In this document: one piece after another, positions 26,726 through 34,375 of the stretch
Layout: every line of letters begins with the position of its first letter
Position numbering within the stretch: the stretch's first letter is position 1
Source: Fundidesulfovibrio putealis DSM 16056
GTDB lineage: Bacteria; Desulfobacterota; Desulfovibrionia; Desulfovibrionales; Desulfovibrionaceae
Assembly (NCBI RefSeq): GCF_000429325.1
Contig: NZ_AUBQ01000013.1
Span: 1-64,000 of the forward strand
Direction: 5' to 3'
DNA: 64,000 nucleotides
Made by a program: the position numbers and the translations under genes
Notes under the pieces: generated by a model
Told to the model about the DNA's origin: nothing
The model's database searches: none
The model's input: the letters and a program-made list of their open reading frames with translations, nothing else

Positions 26726-28189
26726 ATGCATGAACACCCACACCATCCGCGCCGCAATCACACACGCTCGCTTTACGCATGCCTGCTGCCCCTGGCGTTG
26801 CTCTTCGCACTGACCTCTCTTGCGACCCGATCTTTCGCCGCAGACGTCGCGCTCACGGATCTTGAACGCTATTATGTCGAGACCAATGGAGAAATATTGC
26901 TTTGCGTCGATCCGGACTGGGTTCCCTTTGAATCCATAAATGAACGCGGAGAACACCAGGGCATTGCAGCTGACCTGCTGAAGCTCGTGTCCGAACGGAC
27001 CGGCCTCAGATTCAAGCTGGTGCAGACACAAACCTGGGAAGAGAGCCTGGACTATTCCAAGTCAGGCAAATGCCAGGCCCTGAGTTTCCTGAACGAGACG
27101 CCGAAACGCAAAGAATGGCTGGTGTTCAGCGAGCCCATTTTCACGGACGTCAACGTCTTCATTACCAGAGAAGAGCATCCCTTCATATCCGATCCCGGAG
27201 CGCTGACCGGCGAGACGCTCGTGTTGCCGAAGGGCACGGCCATGGAGGAGTTCATACGCAAGGACTACCCCAACCTCCGCATCATCACCGTCGATACGGA
27301 AGCGGAAGCGTTCCAAATGATCTCCGAGCGCAAAGCGAACATGACCATGCGTTCGCTCATCGTGGCCGCCTACACGATCAAGAAAGAGGGCTGGTTCAAC
27401 CTGAAAATTTCCGGGCAGCTTCCCGGCTACACAAACCGACTGCGCGTGGGACTGACAAAAGACAAGGCCAATCTTCTCGACATCATCAACAAGGGAATTC
27501 TCTCCATCAGCGGCCAGGATCGCGGCGCGATAATCGACAAGCACATCTCCATCAACGTTCAGACCGTCACCGACTACTCTTTACTCTACAAAGTTGCAGG
27601 CATCCTCTTGTTTGTCATCGCTGTCGCGGCCTTGTGGGTGCGCCAACTGAGAGCCCACAACAAAGAGCTCACGCTGATATCGCAGACTGATGCGCTGACC
27701 AATGTGTCGAACCGCTTGAAGTTGAACACCGTGCTCAGCTATGAGTTCGCGCGCGCCAAGCGCAAATGGCACCCGCTGTCCGTGCTCCTGATCGACCTGG
27801 ACCACTTCAAGAAAGTCAACGACGAGCTTGGCCATATTGCCGGGGACACCGTCCTGAAAGAGGTGAGCCGGATATTGGCGTCCCAGGTGCGCAGCATTGA
27901 TGTTGTCGGGCGGTGGGGTGGCGAGGAGTTCCTGATCATTTGTCCGGATACGGACACTCCAAGCGCCATGATCGTTGCCGAGCGAATCGTCCATGCAGTC
28001 AGCCAATTCACATTCACCTGCAACAGGTCGCAGACCATAAGCATTGGTGTCGCCTCGCTCTCCGAGAACGACACCCCGGACACCCTGCTGAACAGGGCGG
28101 ACGAGGCGCTTTACATTGCCAAGAGCGACGGCCGGAACTGCGCCCGCGCTGCGTTCACGTGCCTGGACTGCCTGAACCAGCCGCAGTAG
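26726..28189 (+). CDS. Membrane diguanylate cyclase with periplasmic SBP_bac_3 sensor
   Basis: 487 residues from ATG 26726 (an in-frame start at 26495 would place about 77 unrelated residues before the signal peptide). A signal sequence ends near LATRSFAAD. It is followed by a periplasmic amino-acid-binding-protein-like domain (about 45-285), one transmembrane helix (about 290-310) and a GGDEF domain. The active-site loop is WGGEEF near 395, with LIDLDHFKKVND about 40 residues earlier, so cyclase activity is expected. It probably converts extracellular solute sensing into c-di-GMP. No adjacent effector gene. Confidence 0.88.
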   Translation: MHEHPHHPRRNHTRSLYACLLPLALLFALTSLATRSFAADVALTDLERYYVETNGEILLCVDPDWVPFESINERGEHQGIAADLLKLVSERTGLRFKLVQTQTWEESLDYSKSGKCQALSFLNETPKRKEWLVFSEPIFTDVNVFITREEHPFISDPGALTGETLVLPKGTAMEEFIRKDYPNLRIITVDTEAEAFQMISERKANMTMRSLIVAAYTIKKEGWFNLKISGQLPGYTNRLRVGLTKDKANLLDIINKGILSISGQDRGAIIDKHISINVQTVTDYSLLYKVAGILLFVIAVAALWVRQLRAHNKELTLISQTDALTNVSNRLKLNTVLSYEFARAKRKWHPLSVLLIDLDHFKKVNDELGHIAGDTVLKEVSRILASQVRSIDVVGRWGGEEFLIICPDTDTPSAMIVAERIVHAVSQFTFTCNRSQTISIGVASLSENDTPDTLLNRADEALYIAKSDGRNCARAAFTCLDCLNQPQ

Positions 28190-28363
28190 GCTGCGTCGAT
28201 TCATGTCTTAGCGCGACGCCTTTCTTGTTGATACTCACAATTTGGACCATCAATGTTCTTCGGCTGTTTGACCTGACACGTTCGTTCTCCGCACGATCAC
28301 CCATAAGAACATCCGAACCGAGCCCTCGCACACCTGCTGCCTTTCCTGCCACTCACCAAACAC

Positions 28364-28395
28364 AAAAGCGCCCGCAGGGTCACCCCCACGGACGC
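28364..28395 (-). terminator. gpsA terminator
   Basis: On the minus strand GCGTCCGTGGGG pairs with CCCTGCGGGCGC through a few G-U pairs around a GTGA loop and is followed by TTTTGTG. Confidence 0.7.
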
Positions 28396-28438
28396 TCGAT
28401 TCCCCTCACTCTCTCAGCCCGTGCCGGACTTAACGGCC

Positions 28439-29431
28439 CTACTCGTCGCGCAGCGCCCTGGTCATCAGCTCGCGCACGGCCTGGGCAGGGTCCTTGCCTT
28501 CGTACAGCACGGCGTTGACCTGCTCGGTGATGGGCAGGTCCACCTTGAGCTTCTGGCTCAAGAGGTGCACGGCCTGGGTGGTCTTCACGCCTTCTGCCAC
28601 CATCTTCATCTCGGACAGGATGTCCATGAGCTTCTGGCCGCGCGCCAGGCGTTTGCCCACCTGACGGTTGCGCGACAGGTCGCCGGTGCAGGTCAGCACC
28701 AGGTCGCCCAGGCCCGAGAGCCCCATGAAGGTCTTGGGGTCAGCCCCCATCTTGGCCCCCAGGCGGCCCATCTCGGCAAGACCCCTGGTGATGAGCGCGG
28801 CCCTGGCGTTGGTGCCGAAGCCCAACTCGTCGGACACCCCCGCCGCGATGGCGATGATGTTCTTCACCGCGCCGCCAAGCTCCACGCCGCGCACGTCCTT
28901 GTTGGTGTAGACGCGGAAGGTGTCCGTGGCGAACAGCTCCTGCACTTCCTTGGACAGATCCTTGTCCTTGCAGCCCAGGCTCACGGCCGTTGGCATGCGC
29001 CGGATCACCTCGTAGGCGAAGCTCGGACCGGAGAGCACGCCGAAGCGGTGCTTCTTGCCGCCCATGGCCTCCTCGCACACTTCGGACATGGTCTTGCCGG
29101 TGTCCAGCTCGATGCCCTTGCTGGCGCACACGATGGCCGCGTTCTTGGGCAAAAGCTCGCGGATGTCGCCCAGAACCGGGCGCATGAACTGGCTGGGCAC
29201 GGCCATCAGGAACAACTGCTTGCCCGCGCAGGTCTGCTCCAGGTCGTTGGACGTCTTGAGGTTCGGCGACAGCTTCACGCCGGGCATGTACCAGGAGTTC
29301 TCGCCCTTGGACTTGAACTCCGCCAGCAGTTCCCGCTCGCGAAGCCAGATGGTGACGTCGACGCCTTTATGGGCCAGCAGGTCGGCCAGGGTGGTGCCCC
29401 AGCTGCCGCCGCCGATCACTGCTACTTTCAT
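28439..29431 (-). CDS. gpsA: Glycerol-3-phosphate dehydrogenase [NAD(P)+]
   Basis: 330 residues from the ATG at 29431, preceded by GGAGAA. GpsA reduces dihydroxyacetone phosphate to sn-glycerol-3-phosphate for phospholipid synthesis. The Rossmann motif GGGSWGTTLA is at 7-16, ASKGIE near 107, LSGPSFAYEV near 138, and the catalytic Lys is in GGAVKNIIAIAAG near 192. It is a single gene, divergent from ahbB. Confidence 0.95.
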   Translation of the reverse strand: MKVAVIGGGSWGTTLADLLAHKGVDVTIWLRERELLAEFKSKGENSWYMPGVKLSPNLKTSNDLEQTCAGKQLFLMAVPSQFMRPVLGDIRELLPKNAAIVCASKGIELDTGKTMSEVCEEAMGGKKHRFGVLSGPSFAYEVIRRMPTAVSLGCKDKDLSKEVQELFATDTFRVYTNKDVRGVELGGAVKNIIAIAAGVSDELGFGTNARAALITRGLAEMGRLGAKMGADPKTFMGLSGLGDLVLTCTGDLSRNRQVGKRLARGQKLMDILSEMKMVAEGVKTTQAVHLLSQKLKVDLPITEQVNAVLYEGKDPAQAVRELMTRALRDE

Positions 29432-29591
29432 GGGTTCTCCACGGATATCCGTCGATGTTGTTTTCGTGGCTTCACGCGCGCTCGCGCGTTTCGCCGCGAT
29501 TGCAACTAGCACATGAACCCGGTAGAGATAAAGGCGTTATCGGCGTGTCCCGCCGATGCCTGCGCTTCGCGCCAGACTTCAAGGAGCGGCA

Positions 29592-30071
29592 ATGACCAAA
29601 GCCAAAGAATTCACCGAGGCCCAGAAACGCGTCCTCTCGCTGGTCCAGGGCGACCTGCCCGACGGACCCGAACCCTTCGCCGAAATCGCCAAACAGGCCG
29701 GAGTGACCCAGGAGGAAGTGCTGGAGCTTCTCTCCGGCATGAAGGAACGCGGCGAGATCAGGCGCTTCGGAGCCACGCTTCGCCACCAGAAGGCCGGATA
29801 CGGCTGCAACGCCATGGTCGCCTGGTACGTGGACGACGCCGACATGGACCGCATCGGGGCCTTCATGGCCGCGCGCCCGGAAATATCCCACTGCTACCAC
29901 CGCGTGAACTGCATGGACTGGCCCTACAACCTCTACACCATGGTCCACGCCAAGAGCCGCGAGGAGTGCAGCGCCACCATCGCCGAGCTGGCCCGCCTCT
30001 CCGGAGTCGAGGAGCACGACGTGCTGGAGAGCCGCAAGGAATTCAAGAAAACCAGCATGCGGTACTTCTAG
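29592..30071 (+). CDS. ahbB: Siroheme decarboxylase subunit AhbB (NirG/H/L/D-like)
   Basis: 159 residues from ATG 29592 after AAGGAG. An AsnC/Lrp-like winged helix (about 1-60) is followed by an RAM-like domain with IRRFGATLRHQKAGY and CYHRVNCMDWPYNLYTM, the conserved core of siroheme decarboxylase subunits, and the C-terminal KKTSMRYF. AhbA-AhbB removes two carboxylates from siroheme in the siroheme-dependent haem pathway of sulfate reducers. The partner ahbA is not in the window. The gene ends 2 bp before the ClpX-like ATPase, so they are probably cotranscribed. Confidence 0.85.
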   Translation: MTKAKEFTEAQKRVLSLVQGDLPDGPEPFAEIAKQAGVTQEEVLELLSGMKERGEIRRFGATLRHQKAGYGCNAMVAWYVDDADMDRIGAFMAARPEISHCYHRVNCMDWPYNLYTMVHAKSREECSATIAELARLSGVEEHDVLESRKEFKKTSMRYF

Positions 30072-30073
30072 CC

Positions 30074-31177
30074 ATGCCCATCCTGCCCAAGGACATCCAC
30101 GCCTTCATGGCCCAGCGCGTGCTGGGCCAGCGCGACGTGCTGCGGCTCATTTCCGTGGCCGTGTACAAGCACGTCTCGGGCATCCGGGCAGGCAACATCC
30201 TCCTGGTGGGCAACTCCGGCACCGGCAAGACCACCATCATGAAGACCATCCACCGCTTCTACCACGAGCACGACGAGATGGCCCCCTTCAGGGTGATGGC
30301 CGTCCTGAACGCCAACATCCTGGCGGGCGAAGAGGGTGACATCCGCACCGCGCGCCTGTTCACCGCCCTGGAAGCAGCCGTCAAGAAGCAGCTCGGCGAA
30401 AACGTGGACCGCGAGACCATGCGCCAGGGGCTCCAGAACGCCACCGTCTGCCTGGACGAGGTGGACAAGATCTCCGCGCGCATCTCCGGCAAGCCAAACC
30501 CCATCGGCATTGCCCTCCAGCAGGCCCTCCTGACCATCCTGGAAGGCGAAACCATCATGGTGCCCGTCACGGTCACAGAAAACGGCCAGGAGGTCGCCAC
30601 GCACGTCCCCGTGGACACCGGGCGCATGCTCTTTGTGTGCGGCGGCGCGTTCGAGGAACTCTACGACCAGGTCTACAGCCTCATCATCAACCGCAAGGAC
30701 GACCGCCGCCTGAAGGAAACCACCGAGCTCCAGCGCACCCTCGAAGGCGAGGTGCGCGTCACCGCCGTCACCCGCTTCAAGCTGGTGGACTACATGCGCC
30801 TCTCGGACATGTTCGCCTACGGCATGCTGCCGCAGTTCCTGTCGCGCTTCACCTCCATGGCCATCCTGGACGACCTGGCCAAGGAAGACCTGGTGCAGAT
30901 ACTCATCGCCGCGCAGGACTCGCCCCTGCGACACTGCCGCGACTTCTTCGCCTCCATGGGCATTGAGCTGCGCGTCACCCAGGAGGCGCTGGAGATGATC
31001 GCCGAGCACGCCCTGCGCAACACCCGCATCGGAGCCAGGGCGCTGCGCGAGATATTCAGCCGGATTATGGCCGACGCCGAGTTCGACCCCTTCGGGCAGA
31101 AACGGCTCCAGAAGACCGAACAGGGCCATTCGCTGACCCTGGACCGGGCCATGGTGCTGGAACGCTTGAACAGGTGA
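30074..31177 (+). CDS. ClpX-like AAA+ ATPase lacking zinc domain and ClpP loop
   Basis: 367 residues, starting 2 bp after ahbB. Walker A GNSGTGKTT is at 46-54 and Walker B CLDEVDKIS near 126-134. The segments FVCGGAFEELYDQV and GMLPQFLSRF closely parallel ClpX. Two standard parts are absent: the N-terminal zinc-binding domain and the IGF loop that docks ClpP. The corresponding segment is charged (NRKDDRRLKETTELQR). It therefore looks like a ClpP-independent unfoldase or remodelling ATPase. Coupling to ahbB suggests, as inference only, a role in assembling or inserting tetrapyrrole cofactors. Confidence 0.85.
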   Translation: MPILPKDIHAFMAQRVLGQRDVLRLISVAVYKHVSGIRAGNILLVGNSGTGKTTIMKTIHRFYHEHDEMAPFRVMAVLNANILAGEEGDIRTARLFTALEAAVKKQLGENVDRETMRQGLQNATVCLDEVDKISARISGKPNPIGIALQQALLTILEGETIMVPVTVTENGQEVATHVPVDTGRMLFVCGGAFEELYDQVYSLIINRKDDRRLKETTELQRTLEGEVRVTAVTRFKLVDYMRLSDMFAYGMLPQFLSRFTSMAILDDLAKEDLVQILIAAQDSPLRHCRDFFASMGIELRVTQEALEMIAEHALRNTRIGARALREIFSRIMADAEFDPFGQKRLQKTEQGHSLTLDRAMVLERLNR

Positions 31178-31179
31178 TA

Positions 31180-31240
31180 CTGGGGCTTCGCCCCAGACCC
31201 CACCAGGGCTCCGCCCTGGACCCTCAGTTAGCTTTGCGGG
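31180..31240. repeat. Dispersed multi-hairpin repeat, copy 2
   Basis: TGGGGC-TTC-GCCCCA followed by CCAGGGC-TCC-GCCCTGG and ACCCTCAGTTAGCTTTGCGGG. It is the same family as 6126-6187 and the same orientation. Confidence 0.8.
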
Positions 31241-31323
31241 ATGTGCTGCTGACATGCAGAAATGCCCGCACCTTGCGATCAAAGTTTCAATGCCCCCAGA
31301 ACCCGTATGAAATTGGAGAGATC

Positions 31324-31611
31324 ATGTTTGTGATCGTGCTGGAGTATGCGAAGCCGCTGGAGGAAGTAGACCGGTGGCTTGAGGAACATCGGGAATTTTT
31401 GCGGGAGAACTACGCGCTCGGGCGCTTCATAGCTTCGGGTCCGTGCGTGCCCAGGACAGGCGGTGTGATCCTGGCTCGCGGATGCAGCAGATGCGAACTG
31501 GACGCGATCCTCGAGCGCGACCCATTCAAGCGCGAAGGTGTGGCCGCCTATAGCGTCATGGAGTTCGACGCCGTCATGACCGATCCGGCGTTCGCTCCCT
31601 TCGTAAAATAA
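31324..31611 (+). CDS. YciI-like protein
   Basis: 95 residues from the ATG at 31324 with GGAGAG upstream. The ferredoxin-like fold of YciI proteins is suggested by MFVIVLEYAKPLEEVDRWLE at the start and by the DPFKREGVAAY segment. The HREFL and GRFIASGPCVP segments also fit the family, although the conserved active-site His-Asp pair cannot be confirmed by eye. The function of most YciI proteins is unknown. The gene is flanked on both sides by copies of the dispersed hairpin repeat in opposite orientation. Confidence 0.75.
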   Translation: MFVIVLEYAKPLEEVDRWLEEHREFLRENYALGRFIASGPCVPRTGGVILARGCSRCELDAILERDPFKREGVAAYSVMEFDAVMTDPAFAPFVK

Positions 31612-31615
31612 CACC

Positions 31616-31646
31616 GGCTTATCCCAACTCTCCGCCGGGATAAGCC
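31616..31646. terminator. Hairpin after YciI-like gene
   Basis: GGCTTATCCC pairs perfectly with GGGATAAGCC over an 11-nt loop. The following sequence (GCTTTGGG) is only weakly T-rich, so terminator function is uncertain. Confidence 0.45.
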
Positions 31647-31706
31647 GCTTTGGGCGTTCCAGGCGGTTCACGCCCCCGCTCCTCCCAACTCAACCCGCCT
31701 GCGCAC

Positions 31707-31800
31707 GACGCGAAGCTTATAGCCGGGTCCAGGGGAGGCTTCTCCCCTGGCGGGTCAAGGGCAGAGCCCTTGCGGGGTCTGGGGCAGAGCCCCAGCCTCT
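31707..31800. repeat. Dispersed multi-hairpin repeat, copy 3 (inverted)
   Basis: Reverse orientation relative to copies 1 and 2. The order is GCGAAGCTTATAGCCGGGTC, a CCAGGGGA/TCCCCTGG hairpin, an AAGGGC-AGA-GCCCTT hairpin and a TGGGGC-AGA-GCCCCA hairpin. It is nearly identical in its first part to 46617-46715. Confidence 0.8.
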
Positions 31801-31809
31801 CCCCTCCGG

Positions 31810-33576
31810 TCAGGGCGCGACGCGGCTGGCCATGGACAGCGCCACGCGTCCGGTGACGGGCATCTTACCCATCTCGGCGAACGTCGTGGCCTGCCTGAGC
31901 ACCAGTTCGTCCTTGTCGGCCACCTGGAAGGTCTGTCCGATCTTGACCGGATACTTCCCGGCGAACAGCTGCACCATGCCTGCGGGGCCGTTGCCGCGCA
32001 CGTCCTTCAAGGTGTAGCGCCCAGGTGCGAGATGCATGTGCTTTCCAGGCGTCCAGGCCAGGGAGATTTCCCTGCCGTCGGCGGTGGCCAGGATCAGCGA
32101 CTGGACCTCGCGCGGATGCACGCGGATGGTGAACTTGGCGGCGGGTTCCTTGGGCGTCTCGCGCACAACTTCGCACAGGAACACGCCGTTGTCCTGCTGG
32201 GTCATGAAGCGCGGCAGGAAGCTCTTGGGATCCAGGATTATCTCCTGTCCGGCGTCCTGGCCGTCGTTCTTGCCCACGCGGGTGACGTAGCCCTTAAGGT
32301 TGAGGACTTCGTCCTTCTTGCTGCCCCGCACACCTTCCAACACCAGTTGATCGCCCTGCACGGCGTCGAGCACGTCGCCGGACTGCACGGTTTTCAGCTG
32401 TCCGCCCAGCCAGAAGACAAAAGCGGGCGGGCCGGATGTCTGGGCGGCGGGCCACGTGCCGGTCCACTCCAGGGTGGCCTTGCCGAGCGGGACGCCGTCG
32501 GCGCGCACGTCCAGGGTCTGGAACGGGGCCATGGGCAGGCGGGGGGCCTTGGCGAGGTTGAAGCCGGGGCGGTCCGAGGCGAAGACAGCCGTGACGGGGC
32601 TCATGGATTCGCTCCCGGCGGGGGCTTCGCAGCGCACGTCAAGCGGCGCTCCTGGCGAGACCTTGATGCGGGCCGGGGCGCTGGCGGTGGATTCGATCTC
32701 GCGTCCGTTGATCACCACCTTGAGGTTGCGTCCCGGATAGGTCTTCATATCTTCGGGTGCCAGACGCGGCGCTTCAAGCTCCACGCCGAACTGGCGCAGG
32801 AAGAGCACGGTGGCTTTCAACTGCTGGGCGGTCTTCCAGGAGAGGTCCGGAATGTTCTTGCTGACCTCCACGGCCACGGCGGGGATGCCCACGCTGGACA
32901 GGGCGTAGTAGGTCAGGGACTTGCGCTGCTCCAGGTATTTGGAGCGGTCGTTGAAGGTGTCCATGTTGAAGAGCTGGAAGGCGTAGTCCTTGGGCGCTAA
33001 GCCGTCGTTCAGCTTCACGAGCACCTGGCGCACCAGGCGTTCCAGCTGCACGGAGCGCTTGTACTCCGTGGTGTCGATGATGACGGACTGGCCGTAGCGC
33101 ATGGGGCCGCGCAGGTCGGACTTGCGCACGGGATCGTAGAAGCCGGAGCCTTCGTGCAGGTGCACCAGGGCCTGGCTCTGGGCCACCAGATAGCGGATGA
33201 CGCGGGCGAGGCGGTCCTCGTAGAATTCGTTGTAGTCTTTGTCGAAGCGGCGGTTCAGGTCCACGTTGATGGCGCGCTTGCGCTCATGGATGGAAGGGGG
33301 GTTGGCCCGGGGCACGATTATGACCGTGCCGCGCGTGACCTTGGCCCTGGTGAGCAGCTGGGCGGTGAGGAATCCGGCGGACTCGTCGCCCTGGATGCCG
33401 CCCTGCACCATGACCGTGGGGCCGGGCTTGTCGCCCCTCAGGAAGTGCACATCCAGGGAATACTGCGTGCCGGGGAAAAATGTGTGCATCTCCGCCCGGG
33501 CCTGGGCGCAGGGCAGGGCCAGCCACAGGGCGGCGGCCAGAACGCACGGGAAGAGCATGATCCGCAGGGACCGCAA
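31810..33576 (-). CDS. Csd4/Pgp1-like M99 metallocarboxypeptidase (cell-shape peptidoglycan trimming)
   Basis: About 588 residues from a TTG at 33576 that gives a classical signal peptide (MRSLRIMLFPCVLAAALWLA). An ATG at 33654 (overlapping the upstream gene by 56 bp) and an ATG at 33558 are alternatives. The catalytic domain has IQGDESAG, giving the Gln62-x-x-Glu65 zinc pair seen in Csd4 instead of the usual His-x-x-Glu. It also has INVDLNRRF for substrate binding, a His in LVHLHEG (139/141) and a late Glu in AVAVEVSKN. Csd4 trims peptidoglycan tripeptides to dipeptides in the periplasm and gives Helicobacter its helical shape. The C-terminal half is a run of beta-rich domains. Confidence 0.8.
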   Translation of the reverse strand: MRSLRIMLFPCVLAAALWLALPCAQARAEMHTFFPGTQYSLDVHFLRGDKPGPTVMVQGGIQGDESAGFLTAQLLTRAKVTRGTVIIVPRANPPSIHERKRAINVDLNRRFDKDYNEFYEDRLARVIRYLVAQSQALVHLHEGSGFYDPVRKSDLRGPMRYGQSVIIDTTEYKRSVQLERLVRQVLVKLNDGLAPKDYAFQLFNMDTFNDRSKYLEQRKSLTYYALSSVGIPAVAVEVSKNIPDLSWKTAQQLKATVLFLRQFGVELEAPRLAPEDMKTYPGRNLKVVINGREIESTASAPARIKVSPGAPLDVRCEAPAGSESMSPVTAVFASDRPGFNLAKAPRLPMAPFQTLDVRADGVPLGKATLEWTGTWPAAQTSGPPAFVFWLGGQLKTVQSGDVLDAVQGDQLVLEGVRGSKKDEVLNLKGYVTRVGKNDGQDAGQEIILDPKSFLPRFMTQQDNGVFLCEVVRETPKEPAAKFTIRVHPREVQSLILATADGREISLAWTPGKHMHLAPGRYTLKDVRGNGPAGMVQLFAGKYPVKIGQTFQVADKDELVLRQATTFAEMGKMPVTGRVALSMASRVAP

Positions 33577-33598
33577 CCGGGCAGCGCGGCCTGGGCGG

Positions 33599-34375
33599 TC
33601 AGGGAGTCTGGGCAAGCGGATACGTCTCGCTGAAGATGGTCTTTCCTGAAGCATTGGTGAGCACCAGCCTGACTGCGAAAATTGAGCCGGGTTCCAGGCC
33701 CTGGGGAATCGGGGCCAGGGCCGCGACCTGCTTGAAGCGCTGAATATTGAACCCCAGATCGTCCTTGCCGGTCTGCAAGGGGACCATGTTGCCCTCGCGG
33801 CTGACAGCCAGGAGCTGGCCGTTGCCCGAGAGCGCCTGGGGCATCAGGTTGGAGAGGTCGAATCCGTAGCTCAACCCCTTGGGCTCGACCTTGGCGCGGA
33901 AGTTCTCCACGCCCACCTGTCCCAGGTCCACCTTGCCCATCACGCCGGCCAGATCGAATCCGGCGGGGCGTTCAGCGGGGGCGCTGTTCTTGGCGGCTTC
34001 CTTGGGTGCATCCTTCGGGGCATCCTTGGCAGGCTTGCCCTGATTTTTCGTTGCGGTGGATTCCAGCCCCATCCCGGCCAGCAGCTGGGAGAGCTCGTTG
34101 GCGTCGGAGGTCTGGAGGAGTTTCTCGATGTTCTGGAGCCGCTCCAGCTTCAGGAGCGTGTCGGACAGGCGTTTCTCGACCTCGCGACGCTCATTCTGCA
34201 TCTCCTGGCCGCGCCGCCAGAACTCGTACGCGGCGAACAGGCCTCCGGCGGCGCACAGCGTCACGAACACCATGAGGTAGGTGACCGCGCGAATCCAGCC
34301 GGAGCGGATGCACAGGCGTTTGGCCGGTTCCTGATCGCGAAACCAGATGAGGTTGAGCTTGCCGGGGGGGGCCAT
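33599..34375 (-). CDS. Single-pass coiled-coil membrane protein of shape module
   Basis: 258 residues. A cytoplasmic basic N-terminus (RLCIRSGWIR) leads to one helix at about 30-50. A predicted coiled coil (about 55-95) follows, then a Lys/Ala/Pro-rich linker containing KPAKDAPKDAPKEAAK and a beta-type domain to the C-terminus. No family is recognised. Its ATG directly follows the stop of the L,D-transpeptidase-fold gene, and it is followed by the Csd4-like gene. A scaffold that localises the two enzymes in the periplasm is plausible, comparable in role but not in evident sequence to small Csd membrane proteins. Confidence 0.75.
   Translation of the reverse strand: MAPPGKLNLIWFRDQEPAKRLCIRSGWIRAVTYLMVFVTLCAAGGLFAAYEFWRRGQEMQNERREVEKRLSDTLLKLERLQNIEKLLQTSDANELSQLLAGMGLESTATKNQGKPAKDAPKDAPKEAAKNSAPAERPAGFDLAGVMGKVDLGQVGVENFRAKVEPKGLSYGFDLSNLMPQALSGNGQLLAVSREGNMVPLQTGKDDLGFNIQRFKQVAALAPIPQGLEPGSIFAVRLVLTNASGKTIFSETYPLAQTP

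Noticed and set aside
33599-34375. M23 endopeptidase assignment for the coiled-coil protein
   Set aside because: No HxxxD or HxH zinc-binding motifs of LytM domains are visible.
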